Counted from the first letter of the stretch, positions 1 to 7,103 are shown. The stretch is DNA of 10,315 nt from Clostridia bacterium (GCA_024403175.1 JAKSSI010000031.1:1-10315), one strand, 5' to 3'. The notes: generated by a model from the sequence alone, not told the origin. Program-made: numbers and translations.

Positions 1-55
1 AATTTCTGAAAGATCAGATTTTATTGGAATGTTTTTAGCGAGTTATTGACGGATG

Positions 56-64
56 TGGTAGAAT
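56..64 (+). promoter_or_regulatory. Possible extended -10 promoter for the phosphatase gene
   Basis: TGGTAGAAT at 56-64 fits an extended -10 element (TGn followed by TAGAAT). No good -35 lies 16-18 bases upstream; the nearby TTGACG at 46-51 is too close to pair with it. Transcription would start near 71 and give a leader of about 45 bases. This is a weak call, because the real promoter may lie left of the window and the gene could be part of an upstream operon. Confidence 0.3.
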
Positions 65-66
65 AA

Positions 67-112
67 CGGGTAGTACCTGCCCAAAACCTTTAGGGCGCCC
101 ACGGAAGGAAAA
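67..112 (+). promoter_or_regulatory. Structured leader and ribosome binding site of the phosphatase gene
   Basis: The ribosome site GGAAGGA (103-109) lies eight bases before the ATG at 118. Two foldings compete. GCCC (79-82) can pair with GGGC (93-96) around a ten-base loop. Alternatively CCTT (87-90) can pair with AAGG (105-108), which would hide the ribosome site, with the GGGCGCCC palindrome (93-100) inside. There is no T-run after either hairpin, so a transcription terminator is unlikely. Whether this is a real switch is inference. It could be incidental GC-rich structure. Confidence 0.25.
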
Positions 113-117
113 TTCAT

Positions 118-546
118 ATGATTAAAATACTATTCATTTGCCACGGCAATATTTGCAGAAGCCCTTTAGCTGAATTTGTTTTTAAAGACCTGGTTAAGAA
201 GGCCGGCAGAGAAGATGAATTCTATATTCAATCTGCTGCTACAAGCACTGAGGAAATTGGAAATGATGTTTATCCTCCAACTAAGAAGTGCATGATAGCA
301 CACAATATTCCTTTTGAGCCTCGCGCTGCAAGACAAATTACAAAGAAGGATCTTGAGGAGTTTGACTATATCTTTGCAATGGAAAAGTTCAACATTAAAA
401 ACCTTGAACGCCACCTTGGTCCTCACCCAAAATTTCAACTTCTTTTGGGCGACAAAGACATAGACGACCCATGGTATACAGGTGAATTTGAAAGAACTTA
501 TCAAGAGATTTTGATGGGTTGCGAAGAATTACTTAAAAAACGATAG
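118..546 (+). CDS. Low-molecular-weight protein tyrosine phosphatase
   Basis: This is a 142-residue cytosolic phosphatase of the LMW-PTP family, which hydrolyses phosphotyrosine (and in some members phosphoarginine) through a cysteinyl-phosphate intermediate. The P-loop near the N-terminus, CHGNICRS (Cys8 to Ser15), is the full CX5R(S/T) signature, with Cys8 as nucleophile and Arg14 binding phosphate. The general-acid loop DDPWY (116-120) near the C-terminus is also intact, so the enzyme should be active. It is slightly shorter than the usual 150-160 residues, with no sign of truncation. The ATG at 118 has a good GGAAGGA ribosome site. It stands as its own unit, with a terminator directly after it, and no tyrosine kinase or capsule gene is visible, so the substrate cannot be inferred. 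Bacterial relatives include Wzb/PtpA/YwlE-type enzymes, and I cannot assign it to one of them. Confidence 0.95.
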   Translation: MIKILFICHGNICRSPLAEFVFKDLVKKAGREDEFYIQSAATSTEEIGNDVYPPTKKCMIAHNIPFEPRAARQITKKDLEEFDYIFAMEKFNIKNLERHLGPHPKFQLLLGDKDIDDPWYTGEFERTYQEILMGCEELLKKR

Positions 547-551
547 ATTAT

Positions 552-590
552 AACGGCTGACTCTTTAGTGATTCAGCCGTTTTTATTATT
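552..590 (+). terminator. Intrinsic terminator after the phosphatase gene
   Basis: A perfect nine-base stem, AACGGCTGA (552-560) with TCAGCCGTT (573-581), encloses a 12-base loop and runs into a T-rich tract ending at 590. It begins six bases after the phosphatase stop codon. It isolates the phosphatase gene from the operon that starts just downstream. Confidence 0.9.
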
Positions 591-591
591 A

Positions 592-600
592 TGGTATAAT
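592..600 (+). promoter_or_regulatory. Extended -10 promoter of the six-gene operon
   Basis: TGGTATAAT at 592-600 is a perfect TATAAT box with the TGn extension. The best-spaced -35 is only TTCAGC (572-577, 17-base spacer), a weak match that lies inside the right arm of the preceding terminator. Strong extended -10 elements tolerate poor -35 boxes. Transcription would start near 607, giving a leader of about 30 bases before the ATG at 638. Confidence 0.75.
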
Positions 601-607
601 AGAAAGA

Positions 608-621
608 ACAGTTTTTTCTGT
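608..621 (+). repeat. Small inverted repeat at the operon start site
   Basis: ACAG (608-611) and CTGT (618-621) flank six T residues immediately downstream of the -10 box, at the expected transcription start. The position would suit a repressor operator or a small 5' hairpin, but four-base arms occur easily by chance in AT-rich DNA. Confidence 0.2.
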
Positions 622-637
622 ATGAAAGGAGATTAAT

Positions 638-1747
638 ATGGAAACTAGACCTTATGTATCTTGGGAATTAATGAACAACTTTATGATAGACGTATTTAAA
701 GCTTATGGAGTTCCTGAAGCAGACGCAGCAATTTGTGCAGATGTTCTTCTTGAATCCGATCGCAGAGGTATTGAAAGCCACGGTTGCAACCGTTTTAAGC
801 CAATCTACCTCGATAGAATTAAGATTGGAACTCTTAAGCCTGTTACAGAAATTGAAATTGTAAAAGAAACTCCAACAACTATCGTTATGGACGCTCATGA
901 CGGTATGGGTATGGTGGCTTCTCATAAGATGATGGAACTTCTTATTGAAAAGGCTAAGGTTTATGGTATGGCTGGCGGAACTATTATGAATTCAACTCAC
1001 TATGGTATTGCAGGCTATTGGTCCGGAATGGCGGAAAAGGCTGGCATGATTGGTATTACTGGTACTAATGCGCGCCCATCTGTTGCTCCAACTTGGGGTG
1101 TAGAACCAATGATGGGTACAAATCCACTTACATTCACAATGCCAACCGATGAAGAATTCCCATTCAACTTCGACTGTGCTACATCTACAATTCAAAACGG
1201 TAAGATTGAATACTATGAACGTATCGGAAAAGATACTCCTGAAGGACTCGTAGTAAACAATGAAGGACAGACTCTTACAGATTCTCCTGCAATTCTTAAA
1301 GACATGAGAGCAGGTAAGGCTGCACTCCTTTCTATCGGCGGCTTTGGTGAAGCAACAGGTGGATACAAGGGATACGGATTTACAACAATAGTTGAAATTC
1401 TTTCTGCAGCTCTTGCTGGTGGCCCTTACATGAAGGAATTAAGCGGAAAGGATGAAAACGGAAATCCAAAGCTTTATAAGCTTGGACATTTCTTCTTTGT
1501 TATCAACCCAGAATTCTTTATGGGTCTTGATACATTTAAGGAAACATCCGGCGGCATCTTAAGAGGTCTTAGAGCATCCAAGAAGGCTCCAGGTGCTGAA
1601 CGTATCTACACTGCAGGCGAAAAGGAATATCTTGCATGGCAGGACAGAAAAGATAAAGGTGTTCCAGTTAGCGAATCCATTCAGAAAGAACTTATTCAGC
1701 TTCGCGATGAATGCAAGCTTGATTACAAGTTCCCGTTTGAAAAGTAA
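638..1747 (+). CDS. Ldh2/malate-lactate dehydrogenase family oxidoreductase
   Basis: This 369-residue protein belongs to the type-2 malate/L-lactate dehydrogenase family (YlbC/AllD/ComC fold), soluble NAD(P)-dependent enzymes that oxidise 2-hydroxy acids or reduce 2-keto acids. Visible family features are RGIESHG (43-49) with its conserved Ser-His pair, the NSTHYG segment (118-123), the GTNARPSVAPTWG stretch (142-154) followed by MGTNP (159-163), the DCATSTIQNGKIE region (179-191) and GGYKGYG (241-247). The length is normal and no key motif is missing. The start is supported by AAAGGAGA (625-632), six bases ahead of the ATG. Members act on malate, lactate, ureidoglycolate, sulfolactate and other acids, and sequence alone does not settle which applies here. 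It is first in the operon, two bases before the peptidase T gene. No allantoin or sulfonate genes accompany it, so malate or lactate is a guess only. Confidence 0.9.
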   Translation: METRPYVSWELMNNFMIDVFKAYGVPEADAAICADVLLESDRRGIESHGCNRFKPIYLDRIKIGTLKPVTEIEIVKETPTTIVMDAHDGMGMVASHKMMELLIEKAKVYGMAGGTIMNSTHYGIAGYWSGMAEKAGMIGITGTNARPSVAPTWGVEPMMGTNPLTFTMPTDEEFPFNFDCATSTIQNGKIEYYERIGKDTPEGLVVNNEGQTLTDSPAILKDMRAGKAALLSIGGFGEATGGYKGYGFTTIVEILSAALAGGPYMKELSGKDENGNPKLYKLGHFFFVINPEFFMGLDTFKETSGGILRGLRASKKAPGAERIYTAGEKEYLAWQDRKDKGVPVSESIQKELIQLRDECKLDYKFPFEK

Positions 1748-1749
1748 TT

Positions 1750-2961
1750 ATGAAAGTTGAAGATCGCTTTTTAAAATATATATCGTTTGATACTCAGTCC
1801 GATGAGGATAGCGAAACTTGCCCAAGTTCTGAAAAGCAAAAGATTCTTGGAGAATATCTTGCTAAAGAACTTGAAGAGATTGGTCTTAAAGATGCACGCA
1901 TGGATGAGCACGGATATGTGTATGCATATCTTCCGGCAAGCGAAGGCATTGAAACTGCAGCCATTGGTTTTATAGCTCATATGGATACTTCTCCATCTGC
2001 TTCGGGCGAGAACATTAAGGCAAAGACAATTAAGTATGAGGGCGGAGACATAGAGCTTAGCCCTCATGTTTATACTAAACTTGCAGATTATCCGTTCCTT
2101 GAAAAATATGTGGGTCAGGAACTTATTGTTACTGATGGAACCACGCTTCTTGGTGCAGACGACAAAGCAGGCGTTGCAGAAATTATGACTGCAATGGAAT
2201 ACTTAATTGCTCATCCTGAAATTAAGCATGGAAAGATTTCTGTAGGCTTTACTCCTGACGAAGAAATAGGCCGAGGCGCAGATCTTTTTGATATTAAAGC
2301 ATTCGGCTGCGAATATGCATATACTGTAGATGGCGGAAGCCTTGGCGAACTTGAATACGAAAACTTCAACGCTGCCTCTGTAGCTGTAACATTCAATGGA
2401 GTAAATGTTCATCCTGGTAGTGCTAAGAACATAATGAAGAATTCTCTTCTTATGGCAAATGATTTTATCAATATGCTTCCGGAAAAGGAGACTCCTGCTC
2501 ACACAGAAAATAGAGAAGGATTTTTCCATGTAATGGATGTGCTTGGCGATGAAACTAAAACAATTCTTCGGATGCTTATCCGCGACCACGACAGGGCAAA
2601 GTTTGAAGAGCGTAAAGAGCTTGTTAGAAATATTTGCAGTGCTCTTAATTCTAAATGGGGTGAAGGAAGCTGCTTTTTAGATCTTCGCGACAGTTATTAC
2701 AACATGCGCGAAATAATAGAACAGCATATGCATATAGTTGAACGTGCAAAGAAGGCTATGGCAGATGCTGGGGTTGAGCCAAAGATTGTTCCTGTTAGAG
2801 GAGGCACTGATGGTGCAAGACTTTCTTTTGAAGGTCTTCCGTGCCCAAATCTTTTTACAGGCGGAGAAAACTTCCACGGCGTTCATGAATTTGTTTCGGT
2901 AGGTGCCATGAAAAAGGCTGTAGAGGTAATTGTAAACATTGCAAAAAGCATAGAAGCATAA
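1750..2961 (+). CDS. pepT: Peptidase T (tripeptide aminopeptidase)
   Basis: This is a 403-residue cytosolic M20-family metalloaminopeptidase that removes the N-terminal residue from tripeptides using two zinc ions. The N-terminal FLKYISFDTQSD segment is characteristic of PepT. Metal and catalytic positions are all present: HMDT (His77, Asp79), GADDKAG (Asp137), the acidic pair PDEE (Glu171/Glu172), VDGG (Asp194) and the C-terminal NFHGVHEF (His376/His379). The dimerisation-domain HPG (221-223) and RGGTDG (350-355) are also in place. Length matches the family. The ATG follows the previous stop by two bases and has no convincing ribosome site, so translation probably depends on coupling to the upstream gene. 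It likely supplies free amino acids from imported peptides. No peptide transporter is adjacent. Confidence 0.96.
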   Translation: MKVEDRFLKYISFDTQSDEDSETCPSSEKQKILGEYLAKELEEIGLKDARMDEHGYVYAYLPASEGIETAAIGFIAHMDTSPSASGENIKAKTIKYEGGDIELSPHVYTKLADYPFLEKYVGQELIVTDGTTLLGADDKAGVAEIMTAMEYLIAHPEIKHGKISVGFTPDEEIGRGADLFDIKAFGCEYAYTVDGGSLGELEYENFNAASVAVTFNGVNVHPGSAKNIMKNSLLMANDFINMLPEKETPAHTENREGFFHVMDVLGDETKTILRMLIRDHDRAKFEERKELVRNICSALNSKWGEGSCFLDLRDSYYNMREIIEQHMHIVERAKKAMADAGVEPKIVPVRGGTDGARLSFEGLPCPNLFTGGENFHGVHEFVSVGAMKKAVEVIVNIAKSIEA

Positions 2962-2962
2962 T

Positions 2963-2969
2963 GGGGGAA
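2963..2969 (+). promoter_or_regulatory. Ribosome binding site that fixes the dehydrogenase start
   Basis: GGGGGAA at 2963-2969 lies five to six bases before the ATG at 2973. An in-frame ATG at 2961 also exists, overlapping the pepT stop by one base, but it has no ribosome site of its own and its third base is part of this G-run. The protein from 2973 begins MKVGIITGASSG, the usual short lead-in to the dinucleotide fold. Confidence 0.75.
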
Positions 2970-2972
2970 CCA

Positions 2973-3737
2973 ATGAAAGTAGGAATTATCACCGGAGCAT
3001 CTTCCGGAATGGGCAGAGAATTTGTTTACGCAGTAGACAGAGAGTTTGTTTTAGATGAAATTTGGGTTATTGCAAGAAGAAAAGAAAAGCTTGAAGAATT
3101 AGCTGCAGAATGCAAAACAAAAGTTAGAGTTCTTCCAATGGACCTTCAGGATAATGCAAGCTTTACTGCATACAAAGAATTACTCGAAGAAGTAAAACCA
3201 GAAATTAATGTTCTTGTTAATGCGGCTGGCTATGGACTTTTCGGTGGCTTTGAAGCAATGCCTATGGAAGAACAGCTTGGAATAGTTGATTTAAATTCAA
3301 AGGCTCTTGCTGCAATGTGCTATATGAGTCTTCCATATATGAAGAAGGGCGATGCAATTATTAACCTTGGTTCTAACTCTAGCTGGCAGCCGGTTCCTTA
3401 TATCAATACTTATGCTGCAACAAAGGCATTTGTACTTAGCTTCTCTAGAGGTCTTGGAAAAGAACTTGAAAGAGATGGCAGAGGCATTTTCGTAATGTGT
3501 GTTTGCCCTGGTTGGATTAAAACAGAATTTATGGATAGAGCTGTTCGCGATAATACTATTAAGTATTTCGATAGATGGTATACAGCAAAACAGGTAGTAG
3601 ACCAGGCTATGAAGGATTTTAAGAAGCGCAAGAAGATTTCTATTCTTGGGTTCCCAGTAAGAAGTCAGGTTAAGCTTGTTAAGTTTGCTCCTTGCGAATT
3701 TGTTATGAATGTTTGGTGCAAGCAGCAAGGTAAGTAG
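2973..3737 (+). CDS. Short-chain dehydrogenase/reductase (SDR)
   Basis: This is a classical SDR of 254 residues when started at 2973 (258 if started at 2961). It is a cytosolic NAD(P)H-dependent oxidoreductase with a Rossmann fold. The cofactor loop TGASSGMG (7-14) fits TGxxxGxG; NAAG (83-86) is the structural motif. The catalytic set is Ser134, Tyr147 and Lys151 within YAATK, followed by PGWIKTEF (179-186). An Ala-Arg-Arg stretch after the second strand (34-36) hints at NADP(H) preference, which is inference. The C-terminus from about 215 is basic and less typical, and could help shape the substrate pocket. It resembles the DltE/YqjQ-like SDR group, whose substrates are mostly unknown. It follows pepT directly and precedes the WYL regulator by 12 bases, so it is probably co-transcribed with both. 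Confidence 0.9.
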   Translation: MKVGIITGASSGMGREFVYAVDREFVLDEIWVIARRKEKLEELAAECKTKVRVLPMDLQDNASFTAYKELLEEVKPEINVLVNAAGYGLFGGFEAMPMEEQLGIVDLNSKALAAMCYMSLPYMKKGDAIINLGSNSSWQPVPYINTYAATKAFVLSFSRGLGKELERDGRGIFVMCVCPGWIKTEFMDRAVRDNTIKYFDRWYTAKQVVDQAMKDFKKRKKISILGFPVRSQVKLVKFAPCEFVMNVWCKQQGK

Positions 3738-3749
3738 AGAGGCTACAAA

Positions 3750-4715
3750 ATGGCAGTTACCAGCGATAAGTCTAATATGCTCTGTATCCTTAAGGTACTT
3801 CAGGAATATTCAGACGAAAACAATATACTTACAGTTAAAGACATTATTGGCAAGATGAGCGTTCTGTACGACCGCAAGGTTGACAGACGTACAATCTATA
3901 GTGCCATAGAAGCTCTGCAAGAATTTGGCTATGATATTTCAACCTACGCTGACAACAACGTAGGTTATTATCTCATTGATAGAGAATTTACCACAGCAGA
4001 AGTTAAGCTTTTAATTGATGCTATTTTCTCTTGCGAATACATTTCTCAAAAGCAGACAGAAGAGCTTCTTCAAAAGCTTAGATCTTTCCTTTCTGTTCAT
4101 GAAAGAAAGAATTACAACTACACAAACATTATTGCCCCGGATAAGAAATCTCCAAATCCGGAAGTCTTCCTTAACATAGAAATTCTGGATCAGGCTATTA
4201 ACAGTCATAAGCAGGTGGCATTTACTTATCTTGATTATGACTACGATAAAAAGCTTAAGCCAAGAAGAGATCAGGAATATGTCGTAAATCCTTACAGCAT
4301 GATTTGCGAAGGAAATCATTACTATCTGGTTTTAATCTCTAAGGGTCATGCCGACCCAAGCTTTTATAGAATCGACATGATGAAAAATATCAGAATCTTA
4401 GATGATGATATTGAAATATCTAAGCGCGATGCAAAGCTGGATTCTATTAAGAAAGTTGTTTATGCTCATACCGGCGAACCTCAGCGTGTAGAACTTAGAT
4501 GTGATAAACAGGTTCTTCGCTATGTAATTGAAGAGTTTGGTAAAGACGTAGTAATTACAAAGAATGCCGACGGTAGTTTTAATGCAAGTTTTCTTACTGC
4601 AACAGAAGGCCTTGTTTACTGGGCGCTTCAGTACCTGCAGCACGTGGAAGTAATTTCCCCAAAGGAAGTAAGAGAAAGAGTTATTGAAGCGATTAACAGC
4701 AATAAATATAAATAG
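3750..4715 (+). CDS. WYL-domain transcriptional regulator
   Basis: This is a 321-residue regulator with an N-terminal winged helix-turn-helix (about 8-75; recognition helix around DRRTIYSAIEALQEFG), a central WYL domain (about 140-220) and a C-terminal WCX-like extension (about 240-318). In the WYL core the family pattern appears as NPYSMICEGNHYYLVLIS, with YYL where the domain name gives WYL, and a conserved FYRIDMM segment. WYL domains are SH3-like folds that sense nucleic acids or nucleotides, and the proteins act as repressors or activators. AGAGAGG (3736-3742) gives a good ribosome site seven bases before the ATG. It sits in the middle of the operon between the SDR and a radical SAM gene. 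Self-regulation of the operon is plausible but not shown, as no obvious operator repeats surround the gene. Confidence 0.92.
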   Translation: MAVTSDKSNMLCILKVLQEYSDENNILTVKDIIGKMSVLYDRKVDRRTIYSAIEALQEFGYDISTYADNNVGYYLIDREFTTAEVKLLIDAIFSCEYISQKQTEELLQKLRSFLSVHERKNYNYTNIIAPDKKSPNPEVFLNIEILDQAINSHKQVAFTYLDYDYDKKLKPRRDQEYVVNPYSMICEGNHYYLVLISKGHADPSFYRIDMMKNIRILDDDIEISKRDAKLDSIKKVVYAHTGEPQRVELRCDKQVLRYVIEEFGKDVVITKNADGSFNASFLTATEGLVYWALQYLQHVEVISPKEVRERVIEAINSNKYK

Positions 4716-4718
4716 TTA

Positions 4719-5732
4719 ATGAAAAAGCATGCCATCATTCCAATTTTTATACCGCACAGAGGATGTAATAATGCATGCGTGTTTTGTAATCAAAGAGCAA
4801 TTACCGCGAGAACGGCAGATGTAACTCCGCAAGATGCACGCAACATTATTGAGCAAAATCTTTGCACTTTAAAGGACCGCAATTTGGAAGAAATTGAAGT
4901 CTCTTTTTATGGTGGCAGTTTTACGGGTATTCCTATAGAAGAGCAAAGTGCTTTTCTTGCAGTTGCAAAGGAATACAAAGACAAAGGGCTTGTAAATAAA
5001 ATCCATCTTTCAACACGCCCTGATTATATAAACAAAGAAATACTGGATAACCTAAAGTATTACGGTGTAGATGTTATAGAACTTGGAGCGCAGTCTTTTA
5101 GCCCTGAGGTTTTAGAGCAGTCTAAAAGAGGACACACTCAGCAAGCGATATACGATGCTTGCAATTTAATAAAAGAGTATGGCATTACTTTAGGTATTCA
5201 GCTTATGATAGGCCTTCCGGGCGATTCATACGAAGCTTGTATGGATTCCGTAAGGCGAACCATTGAAATAGCTCCAAGCTTGGCTCGACTGTATCCGACA
5301 GTTGTAATCAGTGAAACAGAGCTGTTCGATATGTATAAAGACGGAAGCTATATTCCTTTTACAGAAGAGGAAATGCTTCGCACAACAAAGGATATGTTTA
5401 AGGCTTTAAAAGATGCTGGCATTTATGTAATGCGCATTGGCCTTAAATCTACTTCGCTTATCAGTACAGAAAGCGAATATGTATCTTATGGTTATCATCC
5501 TGCATTTAGGCAACTTGTAGAAGGTGCCATTGCAAAAGATGAAATAGAACTTGAACTTGAAAAATTTGAGCATCCGGGCAAAGTAGTTATTAGTGCTCCA
5601 GATGAACTTTTAAATAATGCTGTTGGCCATAAGGCCTGCAACAAAAAATACTTTGAAGAAAAATATCCTAAGCTTAAGATAAGCTACAAAACGGATAATA
5701 ATTTAGATAGGATAATTTGCAAATATGAATAA
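4719..5732 (+). CDS. Elp3-like radical SAM protein lacking the acetyltransferase domain
   Basis: This is a 337-residue radical S-adenosylmethionine enzyme. Cys16, Cys20 and Cys23 in GCNNACVFCNQ form the CX3CX2C motif that binds the 4Fe-4S cluster. FYGGSFTGI (residues about 63-71) corresponds to the GGE-like SAM-binding motif of the Elp3 branch, and STRPDYI and IELGAQSF are also typical of that branch. The protein ends after the radical SAM barrel and a short tail; the GNAT acetyltransferase domain of true Elp3 is absent. Elp3 modifies wobble uridine in tRNA, but whether this shortened bacterial group works on tRNA is unknown to me. The start follows the regulator stop by three bases with no clear ribosome site, so coupling is likely. 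Its stop overlaps the MATE gene by eight bases. Confidence 0.88.
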   Translation: MKKHAIIPIFIPHRGCNNACVFCNQRAITARTADVTPQDARNIIEQNLCTLKDRNLEEIEVSFYGGSFTGIPIEEQSAFLAVAKEYKDKGLVNKIHLSTRPDYINKEILDNLKYYGVDVIELGAQSFSPEVLEQSKRGHTQQAIYDACNLIKEYGITLGIQLMIGLPGDSYEACMDSVRRTIEIAPSLARLYPTVVISETELFDMYKDGSYIPFTEEEMLRTTKDMFKALKDAGIYVMRIGLKSTSLISTESEYVSYGYHPAFRQLVEGAIAKDEIELELEKFEHPGKVVISAPDELLNNAVGHKACNKKYFEEKYPKLKISYKTDNNLDRIICKYE

Positions 5733-7080
5733 CTCATTTGATAAGAGTTTTTATAAAAAGCTTATAGTGGTGGCTTTGCCAATTGCATTTCAGAGTTTGA
5801 TATCGGCATCGCTGACACTTTTAGATAACTTAATGGTAAGTAGCCTTGGCGAACAATCACTTTCTGCTGTAGGCCTTGCTACTCAGACCTTCCAAATTCA
5901 GTGGATGCTTATATTTGGTTTTTGCACGGGTTGCCAAACCTTCTATTCACAGTTTTGGGGAACAAGAGATTTAAATAATATTAAGAAAGTTTTAGGCCTT
6001 GCTCTTGCAACTTGCTTTGGCATCAGTATGGTATTTGCTTTGGTAGCATTCTTTGCTCCTGTGTGGGTTTTAAGTTTGTTTACAACTTCTCACGAAACAG
6101 CAGTTCTTGGTGCAATATATCTTAAGACTGCGGCTATAAACTTCCTTTTAGTGGCTCTAATTCAGCCGCTGTCTGCAGCATTAAGAGCTACTCAGCAGAC
6201 AGATATTCCTATGAGAAATGCTATTGCTGCATTCATTACAGATGCTGCTTTTAACTACATTTTAATTTTCGGAAAATTCGGTTTCCCAAGACTTGGTGTG
6301 CAGGGCGCAGCTTTGGCAACAGTTCTTGCAAGATTAGTTGAACTTCTTCTTACACTTATTGCTGTATTTGCAAAGAAGAATGTTATTGCAGGATCATTTT
6401 CAGAATATTTTTCTTTCGACCGCCTATTTGCATTTAGGGTTTATAAAAACGCTATAGTAACAACAATAAACGAAACAATGTGGAGTGCTGCTATTGTTGC
6501 GCAGAATGCCGCATTTGGAAGAATGGGTATTACCGAGTTTGCTGCGCTGCAGGCTTCAAGAACTGTTACAAACTTATTCCAGTTGGCGTGCTACAGTTTA
6601 GGCGATGCATCTTTGATTCTTGTTGGCGAACAACTTGGTCAGAACAATATTGAAGAAGGCAGAAACATTTCAAAGAAGATAATGAAGGCGTGCTTTGTTG
6701 TGGCTTTGCTTATGACAACACTTCTCATAGTATTCAATAAGCCTGTTCTTTCTTGGTTCAACTTAAGTGAACTTGGTGCATTCTATGGAAGAAGACTTCT
6801 CATAGTTTGGGCATTAACTCTTCCAATGAATACATTTAACGCTATTTTAATCAGCGGCGTTTTAAGATCCGGAGGAGACACAAGCTTTGCTGCAAAGACT
6901 GAAGTAAGTATTATGTGGATTTATTCCGTACCTGCTGCATTTTTCTTTGCACTGTTTATGAAGCTTCCGGTTTACTGGGTATTATTCTTGGTTCAAATGG
7001 AAGGCGTGCCAAAGCTTATAATTCTTCTTAGAAGATACATGTCTGGAAAATGGCTTAATAATGTAATTGAAGGTATGTAA
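5725..7080 (+). CDS. MATE family efflux transporter
   Basis: This is a 451-residue inner-membrane protein whose hydrophobic pattern fits the twelve helices of the multidrug and toxic compound extrusion family, made of two homologous six-helix halves. Family landmarks include the first helix with PIAFQSLISASLTLLDNLMV, the FWGTRD loop after helix 2 and the LGVQGAALATVLAR region around residues 193-207. Members export cationic drugs, metabolites or other small molecules using a Na+ or H+ gradient; the substrate here cannot be told. The start at 5725 overlaps the radical SAM gene by eight bases, with only AGGA (5709-5712) spaced too far as a ribosome site, which suggests coupled translation. The last codons overlap the -35 element of the sigma factor promoter. 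There is no terminator after it, so read-through into the sigma gene is likely. Confidence 0.94.
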   Translation: MNNSFDKSFYKKLIVVALPIAFQSLISASLTLLDNLMVSSLGEQSLSAVGLATQTFQIQWMLIFGFCTGCQTFYSQFWGTRDLNNIKKVLGLALATCFGISMVFALVAFFAPVWVLSLFTTSHETAVLGAIYLKTAAINFLLVALIQPLSAALRATQQTDIPMRNAIAAFITDAAFNYILIFGKFGFPRLGVQGAALATVLARLVELLLTLIAVFAKKNVIAGSFSEYFSFDRLFAFRVYKNAIVTTINETMWSAAIVAQNAAFGRMGITEFAALQASRTVTNLFQLACYSLGDASLILVGEQLGQNNIEEGRNISKKIMKACFVVALLMTTLLIVFNKPVLSWFNLSELGAFYGRRLLIVWALTLPMNTFNAILISGVLRSGGDTSFAAKTEVSIMWIYSVPAAFFFALFMKLPVYWVLFLVQMEGVPKLIILLRRYMSGKWLNNVIEGM

Positions 7081-7103
7081 CCTTTTTGAAAATCCCCCGT
7101 CTC
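7076..7103 (+). promoter_or_regulatory. ECF-sigma type promoter, probably autoregulatory
   Basis: TGTAAC (7076-7081) is separated by 16 bases from CGTCTC (7098-7103). This matches the general layout of Bacillota ECF promoters, a TGwAAC-like -35 and CGTC -10 with a 16-17 base spacer, as known for Bacillus SigX, SigW and SigM. The spacer carries T-runs next to the -35, another common trait of these promoters. The -35 contains the TAA stop of the MATE gene. Transcription would start near 7108, just ahead of the ribosome site AGAGGA (7111-7116) for the sigma gene at 7125. That the encoded sigma factor recognises its own promoter is inference from position and type. Confidence 0.7.

Noticed and set aside
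1..49. Possible C-terminal tail of an upstream gene (frame ending TGA at 47-49, or another ending TAG at 36-38)
   Set aside because: Both frames give plausible short tails of 11-15 residues and neither can be told from chance, so no gene is called.
46..64. TTGACG with TAGAAT as a standard -35/-10 promoter
   Set aside because: The spacer is only seven bases, far too short. Only the extended -10 reading remains possible.
2203..2589. Antisense open frame of 128 codons inside pepT, and similar long frames opposite the SDR and regulator genes
   Set aside because: They lie opposite strongly conserved enzymes, show no family motifs and lack ribosome sites, so they are shadows of the real genes.
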